Positions 41,435 to 48,347 of a stretch of DNA of 59,084 bases are shown one piece after another (the stretch's first letter is position 1; every line of letters begins with the position of its first letter). This DNA comes from a virus, in the IMG/VR virus record IMGVR_UViG_3300047552_000148, positions 1 to 59,084 of that record; one strand, given 5' to 3'. The notes beneath the pieces were generated by a model. That model had not been told where the DNA came from. It ran no database searches and was given only the letters and a program-made list of their open reading frames with translations. Position numbers and translations under genes: made by a program.

Positions 41435-43722
41435 ATTTCGCATCCTCCAGCAGCACACGAAAGAGTCTGAACACCTTCAACATTATCTGTATTCTCAATG
41501 AAGGCTTCCCAATTGATTGTTGCCGGTGTAATCTTCAACATCTCTTCGTACTCAGCCTTAGTAATTTCTTCATAAGGACTTTGGCGATACGTACCTCCAT
41601 CTTGCGGCAGAAAGCTAACACCAGTGATCTGGTCAAAGTTGTTCCACACCCAAGCACCAACATCGGGCCATTCATGTTCCTTCACCGATATCGTCACAGA
41701 AGGCTTATGCTCTGTGTAGTGTTGCTGATACAGCAGCCACAGACGTAGATGCTTGATAGCGTCCAAGTCGTCACGCAACAAAGCTCCTTCCTTCACAGCA
41801 ACAGGGAAACTAAACACTGTTGTTGTATCTGGCTTCATCACACAAGGCTCAGCAGGAAAGCCTGAGTCTTTCAAGAACTTAGTCAGTGGGTCTTTGTTGT
41901 CTCCACGTACACGGCGAATGTAATATTGACTGTGCTGTGGATGAATGCCACTGGCTGTGCCTGTAAGCTGAGACACAGTGCCTTCAGGCTTGATGGCTGT
42001 GGTGGCTACAGAGGCGTTGATGCCAATAGCAGCAGCAAGATCAACATTAGTAGCAACAACCGTCTCACGCAAAGAATTAAGTAGGATAGGTAGGGATTCA
42101 TTGTCGGGATTGTTCAGCAAAGCATTGTCCAAGATGCCGGTCATAGACACACCGAGCAAACGCTCTTCTTCTGTGTTGCTCTGCCATATCTTACGCAGAT
42201 AAGGGAAGTGTGTCAGAGTGCTTTGGAATGTACCAAGCATAGACGCCATTGCCATCTTCTCATGCAGGGTATCTTCATCGTCATCAGCACGGACGATGAC
42301 GCTGGAGAGGTTACAGAATTGATATGGGCGTAGGATGATTTCGCTGTTGTGTACAACAACACCTTCAACAACACCCCAATGTGTGTCGGGTTCGGTGAAG
42401 TCAAACACTTCTTCTTCGCCCAAGTCCATAGTTACAGCTACAACCTTTCCGGTGTAGCCAGAAAGCTCCATCTGAACTTCTTTACCATTAAGATATTGAG
42501 CCTCTTCTTCTTGTCCATTTGACAACATGAAGCGATGATCAGGTGTGCAGAAGATTTTAATAGGCCGTTGACGATATCCCTGATTAATCTCAACAGAGCA
42601 GATTTTTTTAACACCAGACGACCACACCTTACCAACAGTGGTCTTACCTTTATAGTTGATGATGTTTACAGTCTCGCGCTTAGCCAACTCTGACAGTTCA
42701 ACATATCCTTCATCCGTCAACAGACGCATATCGCCAGTAAAGCAGCACGGATTAGTTCCGAAGTCTTTGTGATGCTTGCGGCGTCCATACTTCACCGCCT
42801 GATTCTCGCTAGCATATCTATTGAAGATGCCTCGCTCACCGCTATGGCTTTCATAGATGCTAGACCACTCACGCATAAACTGCCCCACTGAAGGCTTCAC
42901 ATCATAGACAGCGCTGTTGTTTGCCAACGCACGTTGTCCATTACCTTCCCACCAATTACCTGCCTTAGCATGGGCCATACGGTCGTCTGTCAAATCAGAC
43001 AAGCTAATCATTGCAGACCTACGCACACCACCTACAACAACAACCTCGCCAATCTTACACATAATGTCGTGGCATTCCAGCGATGTCAGCTTCCTACCAA
43101 CAGCACCTTTGAACTTGGCAATGACGTAGCGAAACAGATCAACCAACGGCTCTGGTCCACTGGCACGACCGCCAAAGGTTTTAAGACGCGCACCAGCAGG
43201 GCGTACATGCGACACATCCCACTTAGGAATCTCACCAGCATATAGCAGGGTGATGATTTGACGCAGCGCCTTAGCCCAGCCTTCTTTGGAGTCTTTAACG
43301 AATACAGAAGTGTTACTGTCGAAGAGCTTGTCTGGTACTTCTGGAAGATGTTTAATGTATTTTGTTTCAACGCTGAAACCTACACCTACACCGCAAAGAA
43401 GTACATACATAGCTTCATCAAAGCTCTTGATGTCATCTAGTGTAATCATGCTACAGTTGTATGAAGCTACGTTCTGCCGTTCCAATGCCTCACCAGCAGT
43501 CATAATAGCCCGCATAGAAGGCATCACTTCGCTGTTCTCCACAGCCATTTGCAGCTTGTTACGCACAGACGCTGGCAACTGATAGCCGTGCTTGTCGTTC
43601 AAGTGTTTTTGCATGAAGCTGAAGTAGCGTTCTACAGTTTCATCCCAGTGTTCGCGGCGTCCTTTGTCGTCAAGGAAACGAGCATAGCGCGATTTAGCAA
43701 TGTAAGTTTGGAAGGGTGTCAT
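41431..43722 (-). CDS. nrdJ: Adenosylcobalamin-type ribonucleotide reductase, intein-containing
   Basis: A 763-residue precursor. Y-N-C-S-M-I carries the first active-site Cys (residue 90), followed by L-L-C-G-V-G-V-G-F-S-V-E. The thiyl-radical Cys is in T-N-P-C (326), the intein occupies 327-459, and the sequence resumes S-E-I-I-L-R-P-Y-Q-F-C-N-L with the second redox Cys. The C-terminal C-A-A-G-G-C-E-I is the shuttle pair. No small (NrdB) or activase gene is nearby, and motifs fit the class II, B12-dependent family. It makes deoxynucleotides for phage replication and needs host cobalamin. Spliced length is about 630 residues. Confidence 0.92.
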   Translation of the reverse strand: MTPFQTYIAKSRYARFLDDKGRREHWDETVERYFSFMQKHLNDKHGYQLPASVRNKLQMAVENSEVMPSMRAIMTAGEALERQNVASYNCSMITLDDIKSFDEAMYVLLCGVGVGFSVETKYIKHLPEVPDKLFDSNTSVFVKDSKEGWAKALRQIITLLYAGEIPKWDVSHVRPAGARLKTFGGRASGPEPLVDLFRYVIAKFKGAVGRKLTSLECHDIMCKIGEVVVVGGVRRSAMISLSDLTDDRMAHAKAGNWWEGNGQRALANNSAVYDVKPSVGQFMREWSSIYESHSGERGIFNRYASENQAVKYGRRKHHKDFGTNPCCFTGDMRLLTDEGYVELSELAKRETVNIINYKGKTTVGKVWSSGVKKICSVEINQGYRQRPIKIFCTPDHRFMLSNGQEEEAQYLNGKEVQMELSGYTGKVVAVTMDLGEEEVFDFTEPDTHWGVVEGVVVHNSEIILRPYQFCNLSSVIVRADDDEDTLHEKMAMASMLGTFQSTLTHFPYLRKIWQSNTEEERLLGVSMTGILDNALLNNPDNESLPILLNSLRETVVATNVDLAAAIGINASVATTAIKPEGTVSQLTGTASGIHPQHSQYYIRRVRGDNKDPLTKFLKDSGFPAEPCVMKPDTTTVFSFPVAVKEGALLRDDLDAIKHLRLWLLYQQHYTEHKPSVTISVKEHEWPDVGAWVWNNFDQITGVSFLPQDGGTYRQSPYEEITKAEYEEMLKITPATINWEAFIENTDNVEGVQTLSCAAGGCEI
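42346..42744 (-). mobile_element. Mini-intein in ribonucleotide reductase (133 residues)
   Basis: Begins C-F-T-G-D-M-R-L-L-T-D-E-G (block A) and ends G-V-V-V-H-N before Ser of the extein (block G). I-F-C-T-P-D-H-R-F-M-L gives block B with T-x-x-H. No endonuclease domain. The insertion directly follows the catalytic thiyl Cys, so unspliced protein must be inactive. All key splicing residues look intact. Confidence 0.92.
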
Positions 43723-43738
43723 ATATATTCTCTCTGTT

Positions 43739-43760
43739 AAAAAAAGGAGCCGTAGCTCCT
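43739..43760 (-). terminator. Rho-independent terminator upstream of nrdJ
   Basis: On the minus strand AGGAGC-TACG-GCTCCT is followed by seven T. It ends transcripts coming from the MazG side, 30 bp after that stop and 17 bp before the reductase ATG, so it sits in the leader of the reductase gene and could also act as an attenuator. Confidence 0.8.
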
Positions 43761-43788
43761 GAAGGGGTAGGAGGTATAGCTCAGCGCT

Positions 43789-44106
43789 TCATCGTTCGTC
43801 TCCCGAGCCAGCAACAACCCCACGAAGGGATCGGCTTTGCAGCTTCATCAAGTTGCCTGCACAAATGTCAGACATGCTCAAATAATTATCACTAGCAATA
43901 CCAGCCACCATCCACATAACATCACCAAGCTCCTTCTTAATAGCATCACGATAGGCATTGACATCGCCACCATCACGGCGCAGCTTAGCAGCCTTGCCTA
44001 CCACCTCACCTGCTTCCGCTGCAAGATTGAGCAGGCAGTATGTTTCATCTGCTGTAGGCAAGCGATACTTCATTGCCTCTGTTTGATAAATGTTAATGTC
44101 GTTCAT
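43789..44106 (-). CDS. MazG-like nucleotide pyrophosphohydrolase
   Basis: A 105-residue all-helical protein with the metal-binding pattern of the MazG superfamily: L-A-A-E-A-G-E-V-V-G-K and K-K-E-L-G-D-V-M-W-M-V. Phage MazG-like enzymes hydrolyse (d)NTPs to monophosphates and may alter host nucleotide signalling. The start at 44106 overlaps the stop of the membrane protein upstream. Confidence 0.85.
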   Translation of the reverse strand: MNDINIYQTEAMKYRLPTADETYCLLNLAAEAGEVVGKAAKLRRDGGDVNAYRDAIKKELGDVMWMVAGIASDNYLSMSDICAGNLMKLQSRSLRGVVAGSGDER

Positions 44107-44273
44107 AGATAGCGATCTGTCTTTATGCCGGAAAAGAGTACGCCTGCAAGAATAAGAAACACGATTGCGATTGAAGCAATTGATGGTGCAAACACAACCC
44201 ACCAAGACCAATCAATGTAGTTAAATATCTTTGCACCAACGAAGATGAGTGTGAGAGTGTGGAAGTAGTTCAT
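44103..44273 (-). CDS. 56-residue membrane protein
   Basis: An ORF starting MNYFHTLTLIFVGAKIF with two hydrophobic segments, the second (FAPSIASIAIVFLILAGVLF) clearly transmembrane, and a short charged tail. Overlaps both neighbours by four bases (ATGA junctions), so coupled expression with the MazG gene is expected. Function unknown. Confidence 0.65.
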   Translation of the reverse strand: MNYFHTLTLIFVGAKIFNYIDWSWWVVFAPSIASIAIVFLILAGVLFSGIKTDRYL

Positions 44274-44431
44274 TTCCAATCGTCCTCATCCTTAGCTGTA
44301 TCTACAATGCTTTCCTTTACCAAAGCAGAGATGCCTTTGTCTAACAAGAATTGCACCGTCTCAACATCACATTGCAGCAGCAGCACAAGACTGCCATCTT
44401 CTGTTTCCTGCACATCTAATACGTCTAGCAT
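44270..44431 (-). CDS. Acidic 53-residue protein
   Basis: MLDVLDVQETEDGSLV followed by LLLQCDVETVQFLLDKGI and a Lys/Asp tail ending D-E-D-D-W-K. Its ATG shares a base with the RNA ligase stop (TGATG), and its stop overlaps the next ATG. The pattern is like small phage proteins encoded with RNA ligases; no function known. Confidence 0.65.
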   Translation of the reverse strand: MLDVLDVQETEDGSLVLLLQCDVETVQFLLDKGISALVKESIVDTAKDEDDWK

Positions 44432-45327
44432 CAGAATAGTTCCTTCTTAAGTTGTTTAACTTTCACGGTTGTGTATGTCGCTAGTGTTTTGAAGTTGATG
44501 GTGGGGTTCTTGTTTTCTCTAACAATGTTCCACATCTCTTCTCGCACTAGGTCGTAGAACACAGTGTGTAGTAGCTGAGGAATAAACTGAGAAGTCCAGC
44601 CATCACGGGCTAGAACAATCTTTGCGTACACCTTATCTACCAACGCCTGTGTTACATACTTGTCTACGATTTTCTCTTCAACGACTTCACAGCCAACAAC
44701 AGGCGCACCCATTGTCTTGATGTGATTGTCTTTGAATTCGTTGCTTACAATTTTAGCCCAGCATTGTCTGCCGTACTTATTCTTGTACGCATAGTTCTTA
44801 ATTACAACACCTTCAGCTACACCAGCACCATCTTTGATTAGGAAGTTGGCGTTGTCAATACACTTCACAAACATTTCGTATGTGCCGTTCTTGACAATGG
44901 CTACTGGTGCGATGAAGTGTAAGCCTGCTTCTGTCAACATACCAGCATAGTCTTCGTAAGGAACAAAGCATTCGTTCTTAGTATCGTAGACATCAAAGAC
45001 ATAAAACTTACGCCATGCATCATCGTTGTAATACTTTACTGTGTGTGGAACAAGCCATTCACCGTACAGCGTAAGCCACGGATAAGCATTGGTAAAGGCT
45101 TGGATGTTGAAGTCGTTCACCATAGCAGCCATGAAGCCAGCGTTGTCTGCGTCTAAGCTAAGTTGTCGGTTACGACTACCGCAGCAAAGCACACCACCTG
45201 CTTCTTCTTTCCACACAGAAGCGTTAGTTCCATCAATCTTTGGAAAGACATAGGACAGACCAACTTCAATGCCTTCTACTTCGGTGTTACCGAAGCGTTC
45301 AAGGTGCATGTATTTAATAAAGCTCAT
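44431..45327 (-). CDS. RNA ligase, Rnl2-like
   Basis: A 298-residue nucleotidyltransferase. Motif I F-P-K-I-D-G-T-N carries the Lys that accepts AMP; other motifs: G-S-R-N-R, L-Y-G-E-W-L (III), E-G-V-V-I-K (IV), and C-W-A-K-I-V-S (V). This fits the RNA_ligase family (T4 Rnl2 type). Such phage enzymes repair tRNA or other RNAs cleaved by host defence; no kinase or tRNA gene is visible here. Overlaps the HNH gene upstream by four bases. Confidence 0.85.
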   Translation of the reverse strand: MSFIKYMHLERFGNTEVEGIEVGLSYVFPKIDGTNASVWKEEAGGVLCCGSRNRQLSLDADNAGFMAAMVNDFNIQAFTNAYPWLTLYGEWLVPHTVKYYNDDAWRKFYVFDVYDTKNECFVPYEDYAGMLTEAGLHFIAPVAIVKNGTYEMFVKCIDNANFLIKDGAGVAEGVVIKNYAYKNKYGRQCWAKIVSNEFKDNHIKTMGAPVVGCEVVEEKIVDKYVTQALVDKVYAKIVLARDGWTSQFIPQLLHTVFYDLVREEMWNIVRENKNPTINFKTLATYTTVKVKQLKKELF

Positions 45328-45716
45328 TTACGTTTCCTTTCTTGTTTCTCTTGATCAGACTTCACCTTATGGCATGAGGTACAGAGAATTTGGTAATTGT
45401 CTAGCTCACAAAACATTCTGTCAATGTAAACATCCCAGCTTACGAAGCCTTGTTGTGTGTCAACAACAGGTTGTATGTGATCGACTTGCACATCAGCAGC
45501 AACAAAGACATTGGCACAGCTAGCACAGCGATAGTGCATAGCCATCTTCCCTGTCTTTGCATTCACTTGCCTACCAACAAAGGCTGTCTTCAACGCCTTA
45601 AACTTCACAGGCCAACGCCGTGAGGCAGCACGAAGAGCAGACGTAACAAAGCTCTTAAACCTTGCTTCCGTCCACTCCCCGCCGTTGCGTTGCTTAGGCT
45701 TAGAGGATTTCGCCAT
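45324..45716 (-). CDS. HNH endonuclease
   Basis: A 130-residue protein with C-A-S-C, V-Q-V-D-H-I-Q-P-V and C-E-L-D-N-Y-Q-I-L-C-T-S-C-H: a zinc-bound HNH core. N-terminal region is basic. The simple single-domain structure is shared by phage replication-region HNH proteins; whether it is selfish or serves the phage is unclear. It overlaps both neighbours. Confidence 0.82.
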   Translation of the reverse strand: MAKSSKPKQRNGGEWTEARFKSFVTSALRAASRRWPVKFKALKTAFVGRQVNAKTGKMAMHYRCASCANVFVAADVQVDHIQPVVDTQQGFVSWDVYIDRMFCELDNYQILCTSCHKVKSDQEKQERKRK

Positions 45717-45903
45717 CTGCCAAGTGTGTTAGGTCAACCCTGCTATTGCGATCTTCTTCAAGCTCAAGCAACAAGTCTTTAGCTGTATCCACAGCATCGT
45801 CTAGTGTGACAGCAATGAAGTGACTCTCAAGCTGATTGCCTTCATAGTCAATGGTGTAGACAACAACAACCCAACCATTCTCAACACGGTTAATTGATAC
45901 CAT
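45700..45903 (-). CDS. Small beta-alpha protein, 67 residues
   Basis: Starts MVSINRVENGWVVVVYTIDY, then a helix (TLDDAVDTAKDLLLELEED). I chose 45903, where the ATG overlaps the end of the upstream gene, because the longer frame would be buried in that gene. Function unknown. Confidence 0.65.
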   Translation of the reverse strand: MVSINRVENGWVVVVYTIDYEGNQLESHFIAVTLDDAVDTAKDLLLELEEDRNSRVDLTHLADGEIL

Positions 45904-46351
45904 TGTCTTTGTCCTCTCCAAGTTCAAATGCCAACAAGAAAAGTAGGCAGCACATTGCGTGGGCGAGGTGACTGATACCTGTTTCGCTGTCATTCTTTTC
46001 ACCAGCACAGTAGGCGGCGAAGTGTCGTCCTGCCGCATCAATGTAACGGGTTCTAGCATTGGGAACCTTTCGCCAGTTATTTGGTGAATATTTTTTAGCA
46101 CCGTATGTCAGCACCTTCACCACTTCTGTCAGAGCTTTCCATTGCATCAACGACCACTGCGGCTTACCAGCATCAAACTTAACGCCTTCGCCAGATAGGT
46201 TGATACGTTGCCCAGCGTTAGATGGCATCACTCGCTCTGCTGCTGGTGCTGTAACACGAGCGTCTACGAAGTTGCTGAAGTCTACGCAAGTATTACAAGG
46301 CGCGTGTGTTGAGGATTGTTCAGCGTAAAAGCAGTCACGACAAATACCCAT
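45890..46351 (-). CDS. dATP/dGTP diphosphohydrolase-like protein
   Basis: A 153-residue protein. An N-terminal zinc-finger-like pair (C-R-D-C and C-N-T-C) precedes the conserved V-K-F-D-A-G-K-P-Q-W-S-L-M-Q-W, V-L-T-Y-G-A-K-K-Y-S-P-N-N-W-R-K-V, R-Y-I-D-A-A-G-R-H and S-H-L-A-H-A-M-C-C-L-L-F-L-L-A-F. This matches the domain catalogued in phages as dATP/dGTP diphosphohydrolase N-terminal (MazG-like fold). The ATG at 46351 has AGGA nine bases upstream. Together with ThyX, reductase and MazG it controls the dNTP pool. Confidence 0.8.
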   Translation of the reverse strand: MGICRDCFYAEQSSTHAPCNTCVDFSNFVDARVTAPAAERVMPSNAGQRINLSGEGVKFDAGKPQWSLMQWKALTEVVKVLTYGAKKYSPNNWRKVPNARTRYIDAAGRHFAAYCAGEKNDSETGISHLAHAMCCLLFLLAFELGEDKDNGIN

Positions 46352-46352
46352 A

Positions 46353-46688
46353 TCAGCACATCCTTCCGTATGTTGGTGTGTCTTCATCAAGCACAATGTC
46401 TTTAGAAGTTTCATTCATGGCTGCAACTTCTTCCTCACCATAGATTTCTTGACAGCGTTCATGTACACGGTTGGTTAGCTCTTCATCTTCTTCCATCAAC
46501 GAAATGGTAGCGGCCATCATTGTAGCAACCATCACCATATGATGTACTTCTTCGTCCTTCATTGTGAACGGGCCATACCCACCAATCACAATTTCAAAAT
46601 CACCATCCCATTCTTTACCTTCAACAATAGCGGGACGCAAAATGATGGCTACATCATTAGGCTTTATCTGTTTACTGGAGGTTGCCAT
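46353..46688 (-). CDS. Acidic hypothetical protein, 111 residues
   Basis: Opens MATSSKQIKPNDVAIILRPA, then a Met-rich hydrophobic helix (HHMVMVATMMAATISLMEED) and an acidic tail. Overlaps the exonuclease gene by 25 bases. Many phages carry a similar-size acidic protein after the exonuclease; I cannot name a family. Confidence 0.65.
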   Translation of the reverse strand: MATSSKQIKPNDVAIILRPAIVEGKEWDGDFEIVIGGYGPFTMKDEEVHHMVMVATMMAATISLMEEDEELTNRVHERCQEIYGEEEVAAMNETSKDIVLDEDTPTYGRMC

Positions 46689-47376
46689 ATTTCATCCTTG
46701 TGTCTACGCAGGTACAACAACCTAGCGTTTTCAATTACACGTTCTTCATTACCATCGTAAGCGTCTATACAACGTAGATACATATCCACTTCATCAACAC
46801 TCTCTTCCAGTATCTTCGCAGCCTTAGCTGGTCCAACACGATAGAGTCCTTTGATGTTGTCAGCATCATCGCCTGTTAGTATCTGCATGTATAGGCTTTC
46901 AAGACCTTCCTCTTCAGTGACGTAGTAGCCTTCCTTCTTAACGAAGTTGTAATGCCAGCCTTGCACTTGCTTAAAGTCTTTGTCTACACTAACAATGATG
47001 CTTTTGTTTAAGGCTGCTGTAGCCTCAATAGCAATAACATCATCGGCTTCTTCTCCGTCTGATACGTTAGCACCCCACTGTTCAATGAGGTGCATACGCA
47101 GATAGGGAAGGTGTTCAGGTTTTGCAGATCGGTTGCCCTTGTAAGGCGCAGTCTTTGCAATGTTATGCCTGAAGTTGTTCTCCCCTGTAAGGAAGAGTTT
47201 CCACTTATCTACGTAGCACCCATTGAAGGTGTTGTCTACTTCGCATACAAGGATGTCAGCAATATAGTTGTCCATACGATGGCAAGCTATCTTCACTGGT
47301 TCATCCTTGCAGGCGAAGGCTACTCTGTACGTTATCAGATCAGCTAAGCGTCTACGAGTGCAACCATATGCTTCAT
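46664..47376 (-). CDS. 5'-3' exonuclease (flap endonuclease), frame-broken at N-terminus
   Basis: T7 gp6-like exonuclease. The main frame has T-A-P-Y-K-G-N-R, G-E-E-A-D-D-V-I-A-I-E-A, V-S-V-D-K-D-F-K-Q-V and I-L-T-G-D-D-A-D-N-I-K-G-L then G-P-A-K-A-A-K-I-L (H3TH), all as expected. Its first family residues are D-L-I-T-Y-R-V-A-F-A-C. The preceding consensus L-V-D-A with the metal-binding Asp is in another frame: AGGAGG then ATG at 47376 gives MKHMVALVDA and a UAG stop. Skipping five bases (47346-47342) joins them perfectly to about 235 residues. An in-frame ATG at 47407 exists but has no ribosome site and lacks the motif. Processive 5'-3' digestion removes RNA primers and host DNA. Confidence 0.85.
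47342..47349 (-). other. Candidate 5-nt translational bypass or indel site
   Basis: Minus strand reads GAC-GCT-TA-GCT-GAT. The first GCT (47349-47347) is the last sense codon before UAG; the second GCT (47344-47342) starts the frame that continues the exonuclease. Matching take-off and landing codons with a stop right after take-off is the geometry of T4 gene 60 bypassing. A 5-bp insertion or sequencing error would look the same. Confidence 0.5.
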
Positions 47377-48050
47377 AGACCAGTACCCTCCTTCTGATTA
47401 CCATCATCAGTATGGGCTGCTAAATATTTAGATGCCTTCATTAAAAGTTCCTCGCTATCTTGAAAAAATCCTAATCCTCTATTACAGTTTGTACATAGAA
47501 ATTTACGAAGCATTCCTGTATCGTGATTATGATCTAAGTGTGTTAAGTGCCCGTGCATTGGAAGATGATTAGAACAAATTGCACAAGAGTTGTTTTGTTG
47601 CCTTAATCTTTCTTCATATTCCTCTAAAGATATTTTATGTCTAACTAGAACATATGCTGCCTTTTTATATCGCTTGTATTTTGGATTACTTTTATTAACA
47701 TGATGAAAGGCTATTGATTTTTTACTAGCACATTCTTTGCAATAGTAAGCTAATCCTTTTCCTTTTTTATTGTTCTTATCTTTATGAAACTCATCGTGTA
47801 ATTTAAGTTCTCTACAGAAAGAACAAGTCTTGTGTGTGTCTGTAACATATTGAACTTTAACCTTTTTTTCTACATTGCTTCTACTTTTAGCCAGCGTTTC
47901 TGACGAACATTTTCTACAAGAGTGAGACAAATAGTTTCCATGCTTGTTTCTTTTATCGTTTGTAAACTCGCTAAACAGTTTAAGTTGTCTACATGTAGAA
48001 CACTTTTTATGGGTCTCATTAAAGAACTGTGGTTCTCTTTTATTAGACAT
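47373..48050 (-). CDS. Endonuclease VII-like protein with duplicated zinc ribbon
   Basis: A 225-residue protein. Two tandem zinc ribbons (T-H-K-K-C-S-T-C-R-Q-L-K-L-F-S-E-F...C-R-K-C and T-H-K-T-C-S-F-C-R-E-L-K-L-H-D-E-F...C-K-E-C) precede the EndoVII core C-A-I-C, L-D-H-N-H-D-T-G-M-L-R-K-F-L-C-T-N-C-N-R-G. It has its own consensus sigma-70 promoter at 48082-48110, unlike its neighbours. Its stop overlaps the exonuclease ATG and its last codons encode the exonuclease's AGGAGG. Probably a homing endonuclease that inserted just 5' of the exonuclease; a Holliday-junction role is less likely but possible. Confidence 0.85.
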   Translation of the reverse strand: MSNKREPQFFNETHKKCSTCRQLKLFSEFTNDKRNKHGNYLSHSCRKCSSETLAKSRSNVEKKVKVQYVTDTHKTCSFCRELKLHDEFHKDKNNKKGKGLAYYCKECASKKSIAFHHVNKSNPKYKRYKKAAYVLVRHKISLEEYEERLRQQNNSCAICSNHLPMHGHLTHLDHNHDTGMLRKFLCTNCNRGLGFFQDSEELLMKASKYLAAHTDDGNQKEGTGL

Positions 48051-48081
48051 AGCAAATCCTTTCTATATACTTTGCTAGAAA

Positions 48082-48110
48082 GGTATACCGAAGCAGATTC
48101 GCTATGTCAA
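48082..48110 (-). promoter_or_regulatory. Sigma-70 promoter of the EndoVII-like gene
   Basis: Minus strand TTGACA (48110-48105), 17-base spacer, TATACC (48087-48082). The predicted start is about 25 bases before the EndoVII ATG. It is the only strong internal promoter I found in the replication arm. Confidence 0.72.
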
Positions 48111-48143
48111 TCACAAAAGAGTTAATAAAGCCAGCAAGCTACA

Positions 48144-48347
48144 TCACTCAGGTTGTGCAAGAGGAAGCTCTGGCTGTTCAGGAACAACTTGCTTCTCTTT
48201 AGCAGCCTGCTCTGCTGCTTGTACTTGTGGTGTAGCTTGCTGATGAATGATGTTGATGTGTTGAGCAACAGCCTCGTAAGGCAGCTTACCCAGCCCAGCA
48301 AGGCAGGCATTCACTGTTTCAATGTGGAGGTCAAGTTTAATATTCAT
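48144..48347 (-). CDS. Small conserved phage protein, 67 residues
   Basis: D-L-H-I-E-T-V-N-A-C-L-A-G-L-G-K-L-P-Y-E-A-V, then Q-H-I-N-I-I-H-Q-Q-A and a Gln/Pro tail. The 'L-x-K-L-P-Y-E-x-V' pattern is common in small proteins of many phages, usually next to replication genes. Function unknown. It starts at the stop of the SSB gene. Confidence 0.7.
   Translation of the reverse strand: MNIKLDLHIETVNACLAGLGKLPYEAVAQHINIIHQQATPQVQAAEQAAKEKQVVPEQPELPLAQPE

Noticed and set aside
46664-47407. Exonuclease starting at the in-frame ATG 47407
   Set aside because: It would replace the conserved L-V-D-A metal motif with unrelated residues and has no ribosome binding site, while ATG 47376 has AGGAGG and the right N-terminus in another frame.
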